The translations under genes and the position numbers were made by a program. 64,000 nt of DNA, taken from positions 1 to 64,000 of the forward strand of contig CALGAN010000035.1 in NCBI GenBank assembly GCA_937951875.1, read 5' to 3'. Under the pieces are notes generated by a model. It ran no database searches and was not told where the DNA came from. It saw only the letters and a list, made by a program, of their open reading frames with translations. Below are positions 10,316-18,174 of this stretch, in pieces (the first letter of the stretch is position 1; the number at the start of each line of letters is the position of its first letter). The stretch comes from an uncultured Alkalilimnicola sp. GTDB lineage: Bacteria; Pseudomonadota; Gammaproteobacteria; Nitrococcales; AK92.

Positions 10316-11154
10316 GCCGCTTCCCTCCGCGCCGATTCATCCTTTTCCCAGCGAAAGGCATCCTTGCGCATCAACGCCTTGGCGCCCTGGCGCGAGCGCA
10401 GCACCACGTACAGATAGACCGCCGCCGCCGGCCAGCGCAGCGGGTTCACCAACACCCCCAGCAGCGCCGCGCCGTAGCGCTTCTCCTCGTTGCCGCGCAG
10501 CTCGGGGAAGCGCCGCGCCAGCTGCCACTGGCCGAATCGGCTGCGGATCTTGATCTTCAGCAGCCAACGTAAGTCGGCCGGCGCTCGCACCCGCGCCACC
10601 GCCCCCGCCACGCTGCCGCGCTCGTGCTCCTTGAACAGCGCGCGGACATAGCCGTCGTCGGCGATCAGGTCCGGGAACCGGCCGAAACGCCTGCGGCCCT
10701 GCTCGGACAAGGCGTAGGCGCCCGCCCCCAGCATGCCGCGGCGACAGTAAGGCAGCGCCAGCCACACCCGGTAGTAGGCGCGGACCGCCCAGCTGGCGCC
10801 GGTAAAGTCCATCTCCGGCTCGGGCGATGCGGCCAGCCAGGGGCCGCTTGCGAGCGCCCGCTCGATGCGCGCCAGCGCCCCCTCCGCGAGCTCGACATCG
10901 GCGTCCAGGTACAAGCGGGGAAAGCCGCGGGCCAGCTGGTCGCCCAGATTGAGCGCGTTGGCCTTGGAGGCCACCGCCGTTTCCACCACCGTCACCCGAG
11001 GTTCGAACCGGCGGGCGATCTCGGCGGTGCGATCGGTGCAGCCGTTGCAGACCACGATCACTTCGTCGCCCTCGCCCACCTGAGCCAGCAGGCTGGTCAA
11101 GGTGCGTTCGATCACCGCGGCCTCGTTGTGTGCCGGTATCACGATCGAGGTCAT
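10312..11154 (-). CDS. Glycosyltransferase family 2
   Basis: 280 residues. A GT-A fold begins MTSIVIPAHNEAAVIERT, with the nucleotide-binding VVCNGCTDRT and the metal-binding LYLDADVEL. A C-terminal hydrophobic stretch (WPAAAVYLYVVL) suggests membrane contact. It adds a sugar to the lipid-linked repeat unit; donor and acceptor cannot be read from sequence. The start is fixed by an ATGA overlap with the preceding GT4 gene, and its own stop overlaps the Alg14-like gene. Confidence 0.88.
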   Translation of the reverse strand: MTSIVIPAHNEAAVIERTLTSLLAQVGEGDEVIVVCNGCTDRTAEIARRFEPRVTVVETAVASKANALNLGDQLARGFPRLYLDADVELAEGALARIERALASGPWLAASPEPEMDFTGASWAVRAYYRVWLALPYCRRGMLGAGAYALSEQGRRRFGRFPDLIADDGYVRALFKEHERGSVAGAVARVRAPADLRWLLKIKIRSRFGQWQLARRFPELRGNEEKRYGAALLGVLVNPLRWPAAAVYLYVVLRSRQGAKALMRKDAFRWEKDESARREAA

Positions 11155-12392
11155 GCGCGCGCCTCCTCGACCGTGGCGGCGACCGGCGCAGCCAGCTGCC
11201 GGTACAACGCCGCCAAACGCTGGCGTTTGCCGGCCCAGTCGAAATGAGCGACGGCCCGCGCCCGCGCCGCCGCCGCCATGGCCGCACGCAGCCTCGCGTC
11301 GGCGGCCAGGCGATCGATCGCCTGCGCCAGCCCCTGCACCAGTTCCTCCGGCGAGGTGGGCGCCACCTTCACGCCGCAGGACTCGTCGACCACGTAGTCG
11401 GGCCCACCGTAGGCGCAGGTAATGATCGGCAATCCCGCCGCCATCGCCTCCAGTAGCACACCGCCGGTCGGCTCGCGAAAGCTCGGGAAGACGAAGACGT
11501 CCGCCTGCCGATACTGGGCCTCGACCTCGGCGCGGTCGCGCCAGCCAAGGAAATGCACCCGGTCGCTCAGACCGAGCCGCGCCACCTCCTCCCGGCAGCG
11601 CGGCGTGTAATCGCCGTCGCCCACCACCGTCAGCGTCACCTCGTCGCGACGCACGCAGCTGCCCAACGCGCGAATGGCGTACAGCAAGCCCTTGGTCGGG
11701 ATGATCCGGCCGACGTACAGCAGGCGCAGCCGAGTCGGGTCGCCGGACGGCGGTGTCGCCTCCTGCGCCGGCTCGCCGCTCAGACCGAGCTCGATCTCCA
11801 CCGACGCGGACCGAATCGTGAAGTGGCGCAGGCGCTCGGCGACGTACGGCGCCGCCATCAGCACATGGTCGGTGAGCGCGTAGCTGCGCCGCAGCCACGG
11901 GTCGAACCGCGCCCGCAGCCCGTCGCTGCCGCGCAGCAGCATGAACGGCGAGGCGCCGCTGACCGCCTCCGCGACGAACCCCGACGGCGACGGCAGGCCG
12001 CCCGCCAACGGGCCGCGCACCAACGGCACGCCTAGACCGGCGGCCGGCGATGGGTAGCGCCAGGTGAACGGGTTGAGATGGTGGATGACATCGAACTGCC
12101 GCTCGGCGAGCAGCCGGCGCAGAAAGCGCCGGGCTTTGAAGTAATACGGGAAGTAGCCCGGCTTGACGATCGCCTGGAACCGCTCGAACCGCTGCGGCAG
12201 GCGGATGTCGCACCACTCGATGACATCCAGCTCGGGGAATTGCTCGCGCACGCAGCCGAACCGGCTGGGCTTGCTGACCGCGAACACGGTGACCTCGTGA
12301 TCGCGGGACAGCTCCTGCACCCAGCGCGCCGCCACGCCCGGCTCGCTGACGTCCTCCAAATCACAGGCCCAAGTGAGCAACAGCACGCGCAT
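11151..12392 (-). CDS. Glycosyltransferase family 4
   Basis: 413 residues with the two Rossmann domains of GT-B enzymes. The N-terminal half includes FDVIHHLNPFTWRYPSP. The C-terminal half has LLYVGRIIPTKGL and the GT4 signature EPTGGVLLEAMAAGLP, whose acidic residues contact the donor sugar. It is cytoplasmic and membrane-peripheral, and is an inverting-or-retaining question not solvable here (GT4 members are retaining). The start ATG at 12392 has a GGGGG-type site upstream, 5 bases after the stop of the preceding GT2 gene. Confidence 0.9.
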   Translation of the reverse strand: MRVLLLTWACDLEDVSEPGVAARWVQELSRDHEVTVFAVSKPSRFGCVREQFPELDVIEWCDIRLPQRFERFQAIVKPGYFPYYFKARRFLRRLLAERQFDVIHHLNPFTWRYPSPAAGLGVPLVRGPLAGGLPSPSGFVAEAVSGASPFMLLRGSDGLRARFDPWLRRSYALTDHVLMAAPYVAERLRHFTIRSASVEIELGLSGEPAQEATPPSGDPTRLRLLYVGRIIPTKGLLYAIRALGSCVRRDEVTLTVVGDGDYTPRCREEVARLGLSDRVHFLGWRDRAEVEAQYRQADVFVFPSFREPTGGVLLEAMAAGLPIITCAYGGPDYVVDESCGVKVAPTSPEELVQGLAQAIDRLAADARLRAAMAAAARARAVAHFDWAGKRQRLAALYRQLAAPVAATVEEARA

Positions 12393-12397
12393 GGCCG

Positions 12398-13324
12398 TCA
12401 CCCCCGGGGCCAGGTCGCCAGCGAGCTGCCCACCACCTGACGGAAGTGCGCCGCCCGCTCGCGCGCCGAGGCCGCCGCCAGCGCCCATCCCGACCACCAC
12501 AGCATCCGGGACAGGTTGAAACCGAACAGGATTAGGAACGCCGCCAGCGCCGCCAGTCGGCCGCCGTTCTTGCGGTGCAACCGCACCAGCGCCGCGGTCA
12601 GCATCACGTCGCGGCGATAGTTGAGCTTGCGCACGCTGCCGCCGCCGTGGTGGATGATCTCGCCCACCGGCGCGAACCGCAGCTGCCAGCCGGCGCGGGC
12701 GATGCGCCGGCACCAATCGGTCTCCTCGCCGAAGAAGAAGAATTGCTCGTCCAGACCGCCGACCTGCTCGATCACCTGCCGGCGTACCATCAGATAGCAG
12801 CCGCTGATGACCTCGACCTCGCGCTCGCTGTCGCGCTGCCAGTGGCGCAGCAGGTAGCGGTCGAGCAGGCGCGGCATGAGCCGATCCAGCCCGCTGGCCT
12901 GCAGCGCCAGCCGCCCTAGGGTCGGATAGCCCGAGCAGGTGGGCTGCGTGGTGCGGTCGGTGTTCAGCACCCGGCAGCCGAACGCCCCCGCTCGCGGATG
13001 CTCGCGCATGTAGCGCACCGACGCGCTCAGCACGTCGCCGAGCACCACGGTATCGGAATTGAGCAGCAGCACGAACTCCCCGCGCGCCAGCCGGAAACCC
13101 TGGTTGTTGGCGGCGGCGAAGCCCCGGTTCTGGTCGTTGGCGATCAGCTCGACTTGGGGAAACTCGGCGCGAATCATCTCCACCGAGCCGTCGCGCGAAT
13201 CGTTGTCGACCACGATCACCTGCAACGCCAGCGAACCAGCGTTGGCGAACACCGAGGCGAGGCACTCGCGCGTCATTTCGCGGGTGTTGTACGAAACCAC
13301 GACGATCGACAGATCAATGTCCAT
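12398..13324 (-). CDS. Glycosyltransferase family 2, rhamnosyltransferase-like
   Basis: 308 residues. It begins LSIVVVSYNTREMTRECL and has LLLNSDTVV (the DxD-like site), GCYLMVRRQV and FFFFGEETDWCRR. This set is typical of WbbL/WcaE-like GT2 enzymes that often transfer rhamnose. A C-terminal amphipathic or membrane segment follows (ALAAFLILFGFNLSRML). The rhamnose assignment is inference; no dTDP-rhamnose genes are in the window. It overlaps the upstream polymerase gene by 11 bases. Confidence 0.87.
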   Translation of the reverse strand: MDIDLSIVVVSYNTREMTRECLASVFANAGSLALQVIVVDNDSRDGSVEMIRAEFPQVELIANDQNRGFAAANNQGFRLARGEFVLLLNSDTVVLGDVLSASVRYMREHPRAGAFGCRVLNTDRTTQPTCSGYPTLGRLALQASGLDRLMPRLLDRYLLRHWQRDSEREVEVISGCYLMVRRQVIEQVGGLDEQFFFFGEETDWCRRIARAGWQLRFAPVGEIIHHGGGSVRKLNYRRDVMLTAALVRLHRKNGGRLAALAAFLILFGFNLSRMLWWSGWALAAASARERAAHFRQVVGSSLATWPRG

Positions 13325-14639
13325 ATTCCCCCCCGGGCGTCAGATCTTCCCGACCGCTGACGCACCTGTTCGCGTTCAGGAACCAGAGGCCGCCGCCGAA
13401 CAGCAGCATGAAGTACACGAAGATGTTGTTCCAAAGGTGAACGGTGCAGGCGGCGACGATGATGCCGATCATCGAGATCACCCAGCCCATCCGCAGCCTG
13501 GTCAGGCGCGGCGGCAGCCTGCCCCAGCCCATGGCCAGCGCAAGGATCACCGCCAGCGCCAGGGTCAGGAAGCCGGGAATGCCGAAAGTGACCGCCTGCA
13601 CCAGCCAGAAGTTGTCCATGCTGTCGCTGTGCATCCAGCTCGGCTTGGACCAGACGTTGAAGCCGATGCCGAACAGCGGGTTGCGCCAGACGTCCTGGAT
13701 GCCGGTCTGGAAGATGATGATGCGGTTGTAGGCGGTGTGGGCGCTGAACGTCAGGTAGTGTAGGAAGACGTGGTAGCCGGAGCGGTTGGACAGCAAGTCC
13801 ACGGCGGTGTACGCCGCGACGAACAAGCCGGTGAGGATCTTCCAGCGTCCCGCCACCCCGCGGGTAAAGCGCTCCCACAACAGCAGGCAGAGCTGTATCG
13901 ACAGCGCCGCCAGCGCGCCCGACGACAACGACACCATAGCGCCGGCCACCGCCGCCAGGGTCGGCAGGCGTCGCCGCCGGGGCTGCCCCAGCCTCGGTAA
14001 AGCCGTCATCCAGCTCACGCCCACCATGCTGGCGGCGAACACCCCCAGCAGGATCGGGTGATCGAACGGTCCGAACGCCCGGCTCAGACCAAACCGCTGG
14101 TCGATGCCGCTGTAGAACGGCACGCCCATGATGCGCGCGGCGACCTCCTTGATCAGATGGAAGCCGGTCAGCGACTCGAGCACCACCAGCGGCGCGATCA
14201 GGACCAGCACCAGGAAGGCAACCGCCAGCATGCCGCGGAACGACCGCTCGTCGGTGACGTATACCCGGGCGATCAGGTAGGCACCGAGCACCTCCAGCAT
14301 GCGGATACCGCCGGACTCCAGCGCCACCGCTTCGCCGTGATGCACGGCGATGACGATGAAGCACCAACCGATGTGGGCGAACATCAGCGTGTCGACTATC
14401 CGCAACGGTCCGGCCTGGCCGGACAGCAGACGCAGCAGGCACGGCACGAACGTCGCGATCAGAACTAGCCGGTAAGGAGTCAGCCGTAGGCTACCGAGGT
14501 GGAAGGAGAACTCGGTCGGCAAGGCCAGGGTGAGCAGCAGCATCGCCACCCAGAACGGGCACCAGCGCAGCGCCGCGGTGGCGCGGGCACGGGCCGCGCT
14601 CCCCTCGGGACCGAATGCGAGCTCGACGTTCGCCGTCAT
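13314..14639 (-). CDS. Wzy/O-antigen ligase-like polymerase
   Basis: 441 residues with about ten to twelve predicted membrane helices and a long periplasmic loop in the second half (LTFSAHTAYNRIIIFQTGIQ region). This is the layout of Wzy polymerases and O-antigen ligases (Wzy_C family). It probably joins lipid-linked repeat units in the periplasm. The start at 14639 (MTANVEL) overlaps the upstream FrhB-like gene by four bases. Family membership rests on topology and the loop motif rather than on strong sequence identity, as usual for these proteins. Confidence 0.82.
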   Translation of the reverse strand: MTANVELAFGPEGSAARARATAALRWCPFWVAMLLLTLALPTEFSFHLGSLRLTPYRLVLIATFVPCLLRLLSGQAGPLRIVDTLMFAHIGWCFIVIAVHHGEAVALESGGIRMLEVLGAYLIARVYVTDERSFRGMLAVAFLVLVLIAPLVVLESLTGFHLIKEVAARIMGVPFYSGIDQRFGLSRAFGPFDHPILLGVFAASMVGVSWMTALPRLGQPRRRRLPTLAAVAGAMVSLSSGALAALSIQLCLLLWERFTRGVAGRWKILTGLFVAAYTAVDLLSNRSGYHVFLHYLTFSAHTAYNRIIIFQTGIQDVWRNPLFGIGFNVWSKPSWMHSDSMDNFWLVQAVTFGIPGFLTLALAVILALAMGWGRLPPRLTRLRMGWVISMIGIIVAACTVHLWNNIFVYFMLLFGGGLWFLNANRCVSGREDLTPGGEYGH

Positions 14640-15895
14640 ACCTGGGAATCCGCCAGGCGAACGCGACTGCGCAGACGCTTGGCGTAGATCCGCTTCACGG
14701 TTCCCGCCACCGACTGCAACTTCTGTTTGAAGGTCAGGCCCTTGAGCCAGGCGCCGAACAGCGCGAAACCGCGGTACGACGGCACCGCGGCGCCGAACAG
14801 CCGCAGCGCCAGCAGACGGCCCCACAGGGCGCCGCGGGTGAGCCGCAGATTGGGCTGGGAGCGCGGCAGCAGCGACTTATCCTCACGCTCCAGCACCAAG
14901 TAGCCGGCCGCGGCGGCCTCGTGCAGCAGACGGCGCCCGCGTTCGCTGCGCACCACGATCAACGACTTGCCCGGTTCGTCCGGCACCGTCGGCCGATACC
15001 AGGGATCGCCCACCGCCAGATCGGCGAACTCGCCGCTGTGGTCCGGGCAGATATAGCAGCGCCACTGCCGGTAGCGCTGCAGAAAACCCCATGACTCCTC
15101 GTAGCTGAGGCTGACCTCGCGGTCGCGGCCGTCGCCGTCGGTGAAGCGCGCGCGCCAAAGGCCGGGCCAGCCAAAGCCGCGGAAGCGCAGCTCCCGTACC
15201 GACTCCGGACGCTCCACACCTTCGCGCGCCAGTAGCGCCAGATTGCCGGCCGTGGACGGCGCCCCGGCGCAGAAGAACGCGATGGTCAGCCCCAGGCGCT
15301 GTTCAAGAGCGGGGCGCAGCGCCTGCACCTTACGCACAGCGGCGACATCGCACGGCTTGCCGATGAACACCCCGGTCCCGTCGCCCTGCTCCAAGCGCGC
15401 CAAGCCCTCCACCGGACTCGCGGGCGCATAGCGCGACCCGGTGCGCGAGAGCAGCTCGTCGCGATCGACGCTCACCACCGTTTCGTTGAGATACGGCCTG
15501 TCCGCCGAGGCGGCGGTATGGAGCACTTGGCGCCAACCCTTGCGCTCCAAGCAGAACAAGGCCAGCGCCGTCGCCGCGCCGCCGCTGGAGCCCGCATAGC
15601 GGATCTCGGGATCGCCGGCGTACCCCTCCCAGACTTCGAGCACTGGCCCCCACTCGGCATACAGGGTCGGATCGGCGGCGGGGCGTTGGTCGGGAGCCGG
15701 ACGCGTCAGGCTGACCCCCGGGCAGGCGCGCAGGCCCTCACCCGTTTCCGGGGCAGCATTGGCTTGCAGGAACGGGCGCCGGCCGAAGTCGACGGCGTCG
15801 GCCATGCGAAACCGCCGGGACTCGAGGTAGGCGCACGCTCCGCACCCCGTGCAAAGCTGCCGCTCCACCACGTCAGATACCGACCGGATCGTCAC
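14636..15895 (-). CDS. FrhB/FdhB-family iron-sulfur protein
   Basis: 419 residues resembling the beta subunit of coenzyme F420 hydrogenase/dehydrogenase. The N-terminus has LCTGCGACAYLE (CxxCxxC) and a later ACPG, enough ligands for one 4Fe-4S cluster. RYAGSSGGAATAL and FIGKPCDVAAVRKVQ are family signatures. Bacterial members recur in polysaccharide loci next to pyruvyl transferases, and two such genes are present here. Their reaction is unknown; they need not use F420. The start is GTG at 15895 with GGAGGG five bases upstream. It is the first gene of the left minus-strand operon. Confidence 0.85.
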   Translation of the reverse strand: MTIRSVSDVVERQLCTGCGACAYLESRRFRMADAVDFGRRPFLQANAAPETGEGLRACPGVSLTRPAPDQRPAADPTLYAEWGPVLEVWEGYAGDPEIRYAGSSGGAATALALFCLERKGWRQVLHTAASADRPYLNETVVSVDRDELLSRTGSRYAPASPVEGLARLEQGDGTGVFIGKPCDVAAVRKVQALRPALEQRLGLTIAFFCAGAPSTAGNLALLAREGVERPESVRELRFRGFGWPGLWRARFTDGDGRDREVSLSYEESWGFLQRYRQWRCYICPDHSGEFADLAVGDPWYRPTVPDEPGKSLIVVRSERGRRLLHEAAAAGYLVLEREDKSLLPRSQPNLRLTRGALWGRLLALRLFGAAVPSYRGFALFGAWLKGLTFKQKLQSVAGTVKRIYAKRLRSRVRLADSQV

Positions 15896-16216
15896 GCATC
15901 CCTCCGCCTCGACGCACTTCCATGTACAACCGCCCCGCATACGCGGTCTCACGCGTTTTTCGGGGTGCGATTGTGCTACACGCGATTTACGGTAGCAAAC
16001 CTCCACTTAGATTAGTAGAGCCATATACAAGAAATTAGCAACCTAATCGATCGTCATCGATCAACATATTTATTATTTTCTAATATTATGAACACAAATA
16101 CCAACAACCGTGGTTATCTTGCGCTCGACCAAAAACGCAATAACATGTTCGCCATCACAAAACACCGAAGCCGACAACCACAGCCCTCACCCACCCAACA
16201 ACCAAACAATAATTAA
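15896..16216. promoter_or_regulatory. AT-rich divergent regulatory region
   Basis: A 321-base gap between divergent genes, strikingly AT-rich from about 15990 to 16216. It contains ATTAG half-sites at 16011 and 16034 and CTAAT at 16043 and 16080. ATTAG-CAAC-CTAAT (16034-16047) forms a perfect dyad. An ATCGATCGTCATCGATC block follows. It most likely holds the promoters for both the left operon and the plus-strand PP-loop gene; no single promoter stands out. Confidence 0.5.
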
Positions 16217-17425
16217 ATGATTATAAACTCACCCATACGAAAGAAGGCGGACAGCGCCGTCGAACATCAATTCAAGGTAAAGTCCAACGCCGGAGAAAGC
16301 CATCTAACATACAGCATCGACGAAAAATTCCTTCACCTGCTGACCGACTCGTGCGACTCTGCGGTAGTAGGCCTGCTGCTACCGGCCATGGCCGCAGGAG
16401 AAGATATTCATGTACGGGGAAGGATCTCCGAAAAGCTGCTCTATAACCTGGCGACACGGGTGCAGCGACTTTTGCGCTATTTGATGCCTTCCCTCAAGGA
16501 AATAACCATCACCGCCGACGAAATCGACGAAGACACACCGCCCTACCCCACCGGCGTGGCGACCGGATTCTCCGGAGGTGTCGACTCCTACAGCGTCCTT
16601 GCGGATCACTTCCAGCCGCACACGCCAAAGAGCCTCAAAATCACCCATTTGCTCTTCAACAACGTAGGCTCGCACGGTATGGGCGGCAAAAAGCTGTTCG
16701 AGCAACGCTTCACCCGCCTCCTGCCGGTGGTAGAACGGCTGGGCTTGCCGTTCATCACGATCGACAGCAACCTCGATTCCTTCTACGGGCGCGGCCTCGG
16801 CTTCGAGCAAACCCACACGTTGCGCAATTTATCGGCCGCGCTGCTCCTCCAGAACGGCATTCGTCGCTACATATACGCCTCCAGTCTCCACTATACGGAT
16901 GTTCACGTTGGCGCTGGCAAAAAAATATCCGCCATCGAACTCATCCTGCTACCCCTCGCTTCCACCCATCGACTCGAAGCGTTCCTCGCGGGAGCCGAAT
17001 ACACGCGAGTGGAGAAAACACTGCGGGTGGCGACGATCCCCGAGTCGTACACGTCGTTGGACGTATGCACCAACCCCAACAACACCAGCGGCTACACCAA
17101 CTGCGGCGCTTGCTCGAAGTGCCTGCGGACATTGCTCACGCTCGATATCGTGGGCTATATCGACCGCTACCATGCTTCCTTCGATCTAAGCGCCTACTAC
17201 AAGCATAAGAACGATTTCATTGCCCGCATCCTTTCGAGCTCCGATCCGCTATTGAAAGAACTGGTCCGGTTCGCCAAAGACAGCAACTACCCATTCCCGG
17301 TCACATCGAAAATTTTCAGCAACCCGATCCTCTACAAAGCGGCACGAAAACTGCGAAAGGCCACGACCTTGGCAATGGAGCGTGCCAGGAAACCGGCCAA
17401 AGAAGGCGCCCTCACTCAGCGGTGA
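16217..17425 (+). CDS. QueC-like PP-loop ATPase in EPS locus
   Basis: 402 residues. A PP-loop SGGVDS lies at 119-124, and Cys284, Cys296, Cys299 and Cys302 (CX11CX2CX2C) form a zinc site like that of QueC. PP-loop enzymes adenylate a carboxylate or carbonyl, which then receives nitrogen or sulfur. The extra ~110 N-terminal residues and ~90 C-terminal residues are not part of the core. No other queuosine genes are nearby, so a role in modifying a sugar acid of the polymer is more likely than preQ0 synthesis; this is inference. There is no Shine-Dalgarno sequence before the ATG, and the gene is visibly less GC-rich than its neighbours, which may mark transfer. Confidence 0.72.
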   Translation: MIINSPIRKKADSAVEHQFKVKSNAGESHLTYSIDEKFLHLLTDSCDSAVVGLLLPAMAAGEDIHVRGRISEKLLYNLATRVQRLLRYLMPSLKEITITADEIDEDTPPYPTGVATGFSGGVDSYSVLADHFQPHTPKSLKITHLLFNNVGSHGMGGKKLFEQRFTRLLPVVERLGLPFITIDSNLDSFYGRGLGFEQTHTLRNLSAALLLQNGIRRYIYASSLHYTDVHVGAGKKISAIELILLPLASTHRLEAFLAGAEYTRVEKTLRVATIPESYTSLDVCTNPNNTSGYTNCGACSKCLRTLLTLDIVGYIDRYHASFDLSAYYKHKNDFIARILSSSDPLLKELVRFAKDSNYPFPVTSKIFSNPILYKAARKLRKATTLAMERARKPAKEGALTQR

Positions 17426-17692
17426 GCGGCGCCTCATCACCCTCCGCACCGCCCCCACCCGCCTTACGCCTGACACGTTGCCGTTGACCGGAGACACCGG
17501 CCGTCCTATCGGCCGGCGCTTACCAGCCCCTCCCGCCGGCACTTGGATGGCCGCTGCCACCGACCGCTCCACGACACGGAAGTGCAAATGTCTCAGCCTG
17601 TGATGAAGCGCACAGTAGTAACTCATCGGGGGCGCCTACACTGATCTCAACCACAAGAATTTTTTGTTTCGGCTGCGTTTCTTGGGGGGAAC

Positions 17693-18100
17693 GTGATAAG
17701 ACCGGTCGCGTACTTATGCCTGGCCTTGTTTCTGTCCGCCTGCAGCGCTGACAAAAATAATGACAGCGGAATGATAGAAGGCGCCCCTCCTGTTTCCTCG
17801 CCTGATCGTCCTCAAGCGCCTCGACCTCCCGATCAAACCGAAAATAGCGATTTACTTCTCGAGTTCGAGTACGATCTCAGCGAAATAGAACCGCTCCGCA
17901 TTATCGGATATCGCGTCTATGCCAACGGCAAAAAGATCTGCGAGTCATTCAATCCCTACATCTTGTATGTAACGCGCGCCCACTGCGACGAACAGGCACT
18001 CGCGGAGCTACCCCGACCTGCGCTACTGACCATGACGGCGCTGGCCAACAACGGCGAACTGCAGGAAAGTGCCCACTCGGATATTTTTATGCTTAATTGA
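17693..18100 (+). CDS. Small lipoprotein of unknown function
   Basis: 135 residues. A signal peptide ends in a lipobox (LSAC, Cys17). A Pro/Asp-rich linker (about 30-50) is followed by a ~80-residue domain. That domain has the pattern IGYRVYANGKKICE and LTMTALANNGELQESAHSD, which resembles a fibronectin type III or similar beta-sandwich module. Two Cys (in KICES and AHCDE) could form a disulfide. The start is GTG at 17693 preceded by GGGGGGA. It sits between the PP-loop gene and the large secreted protein, all on the plus strand. The fold suggestion is weak; the lipoprotein call is firm. Confidence 0.7.
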   Translation: MIRPVAYLCLALFLSACSADKNNDSGMIEGAPPVSSPDRPQAPRPPDQTENSDLLLEFEYDLSEIEPLRIIGYRVYANGKKICESFNPYILYVTRAHCDEQALAELPRPALLTMTALANNGELQESAHSDIFMLN

Positions 18101-18174
18101 TGATTTTCGTCCGCTGCATCGCGGCATGGACGCTTTCAACCAGCAAATGGTTTCTTGAATAAGAATAGAATCTT

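Noticed and set aside
14636..15895. Use of coenzyme F420 by the FrhB-like protein
   Set aside because: Bacterial FrhB homologues in polysaccharide loci are common in organisms not known to make F420, and no F420 gene is in the window.
17497..17516. Hairpin CCGGCCG/CGGCCGG after the PP-loop gene as a terminator
   Set aside because: There is no T tract on the plus strand, and short GC dyads of this kind are frequent in this DNA.
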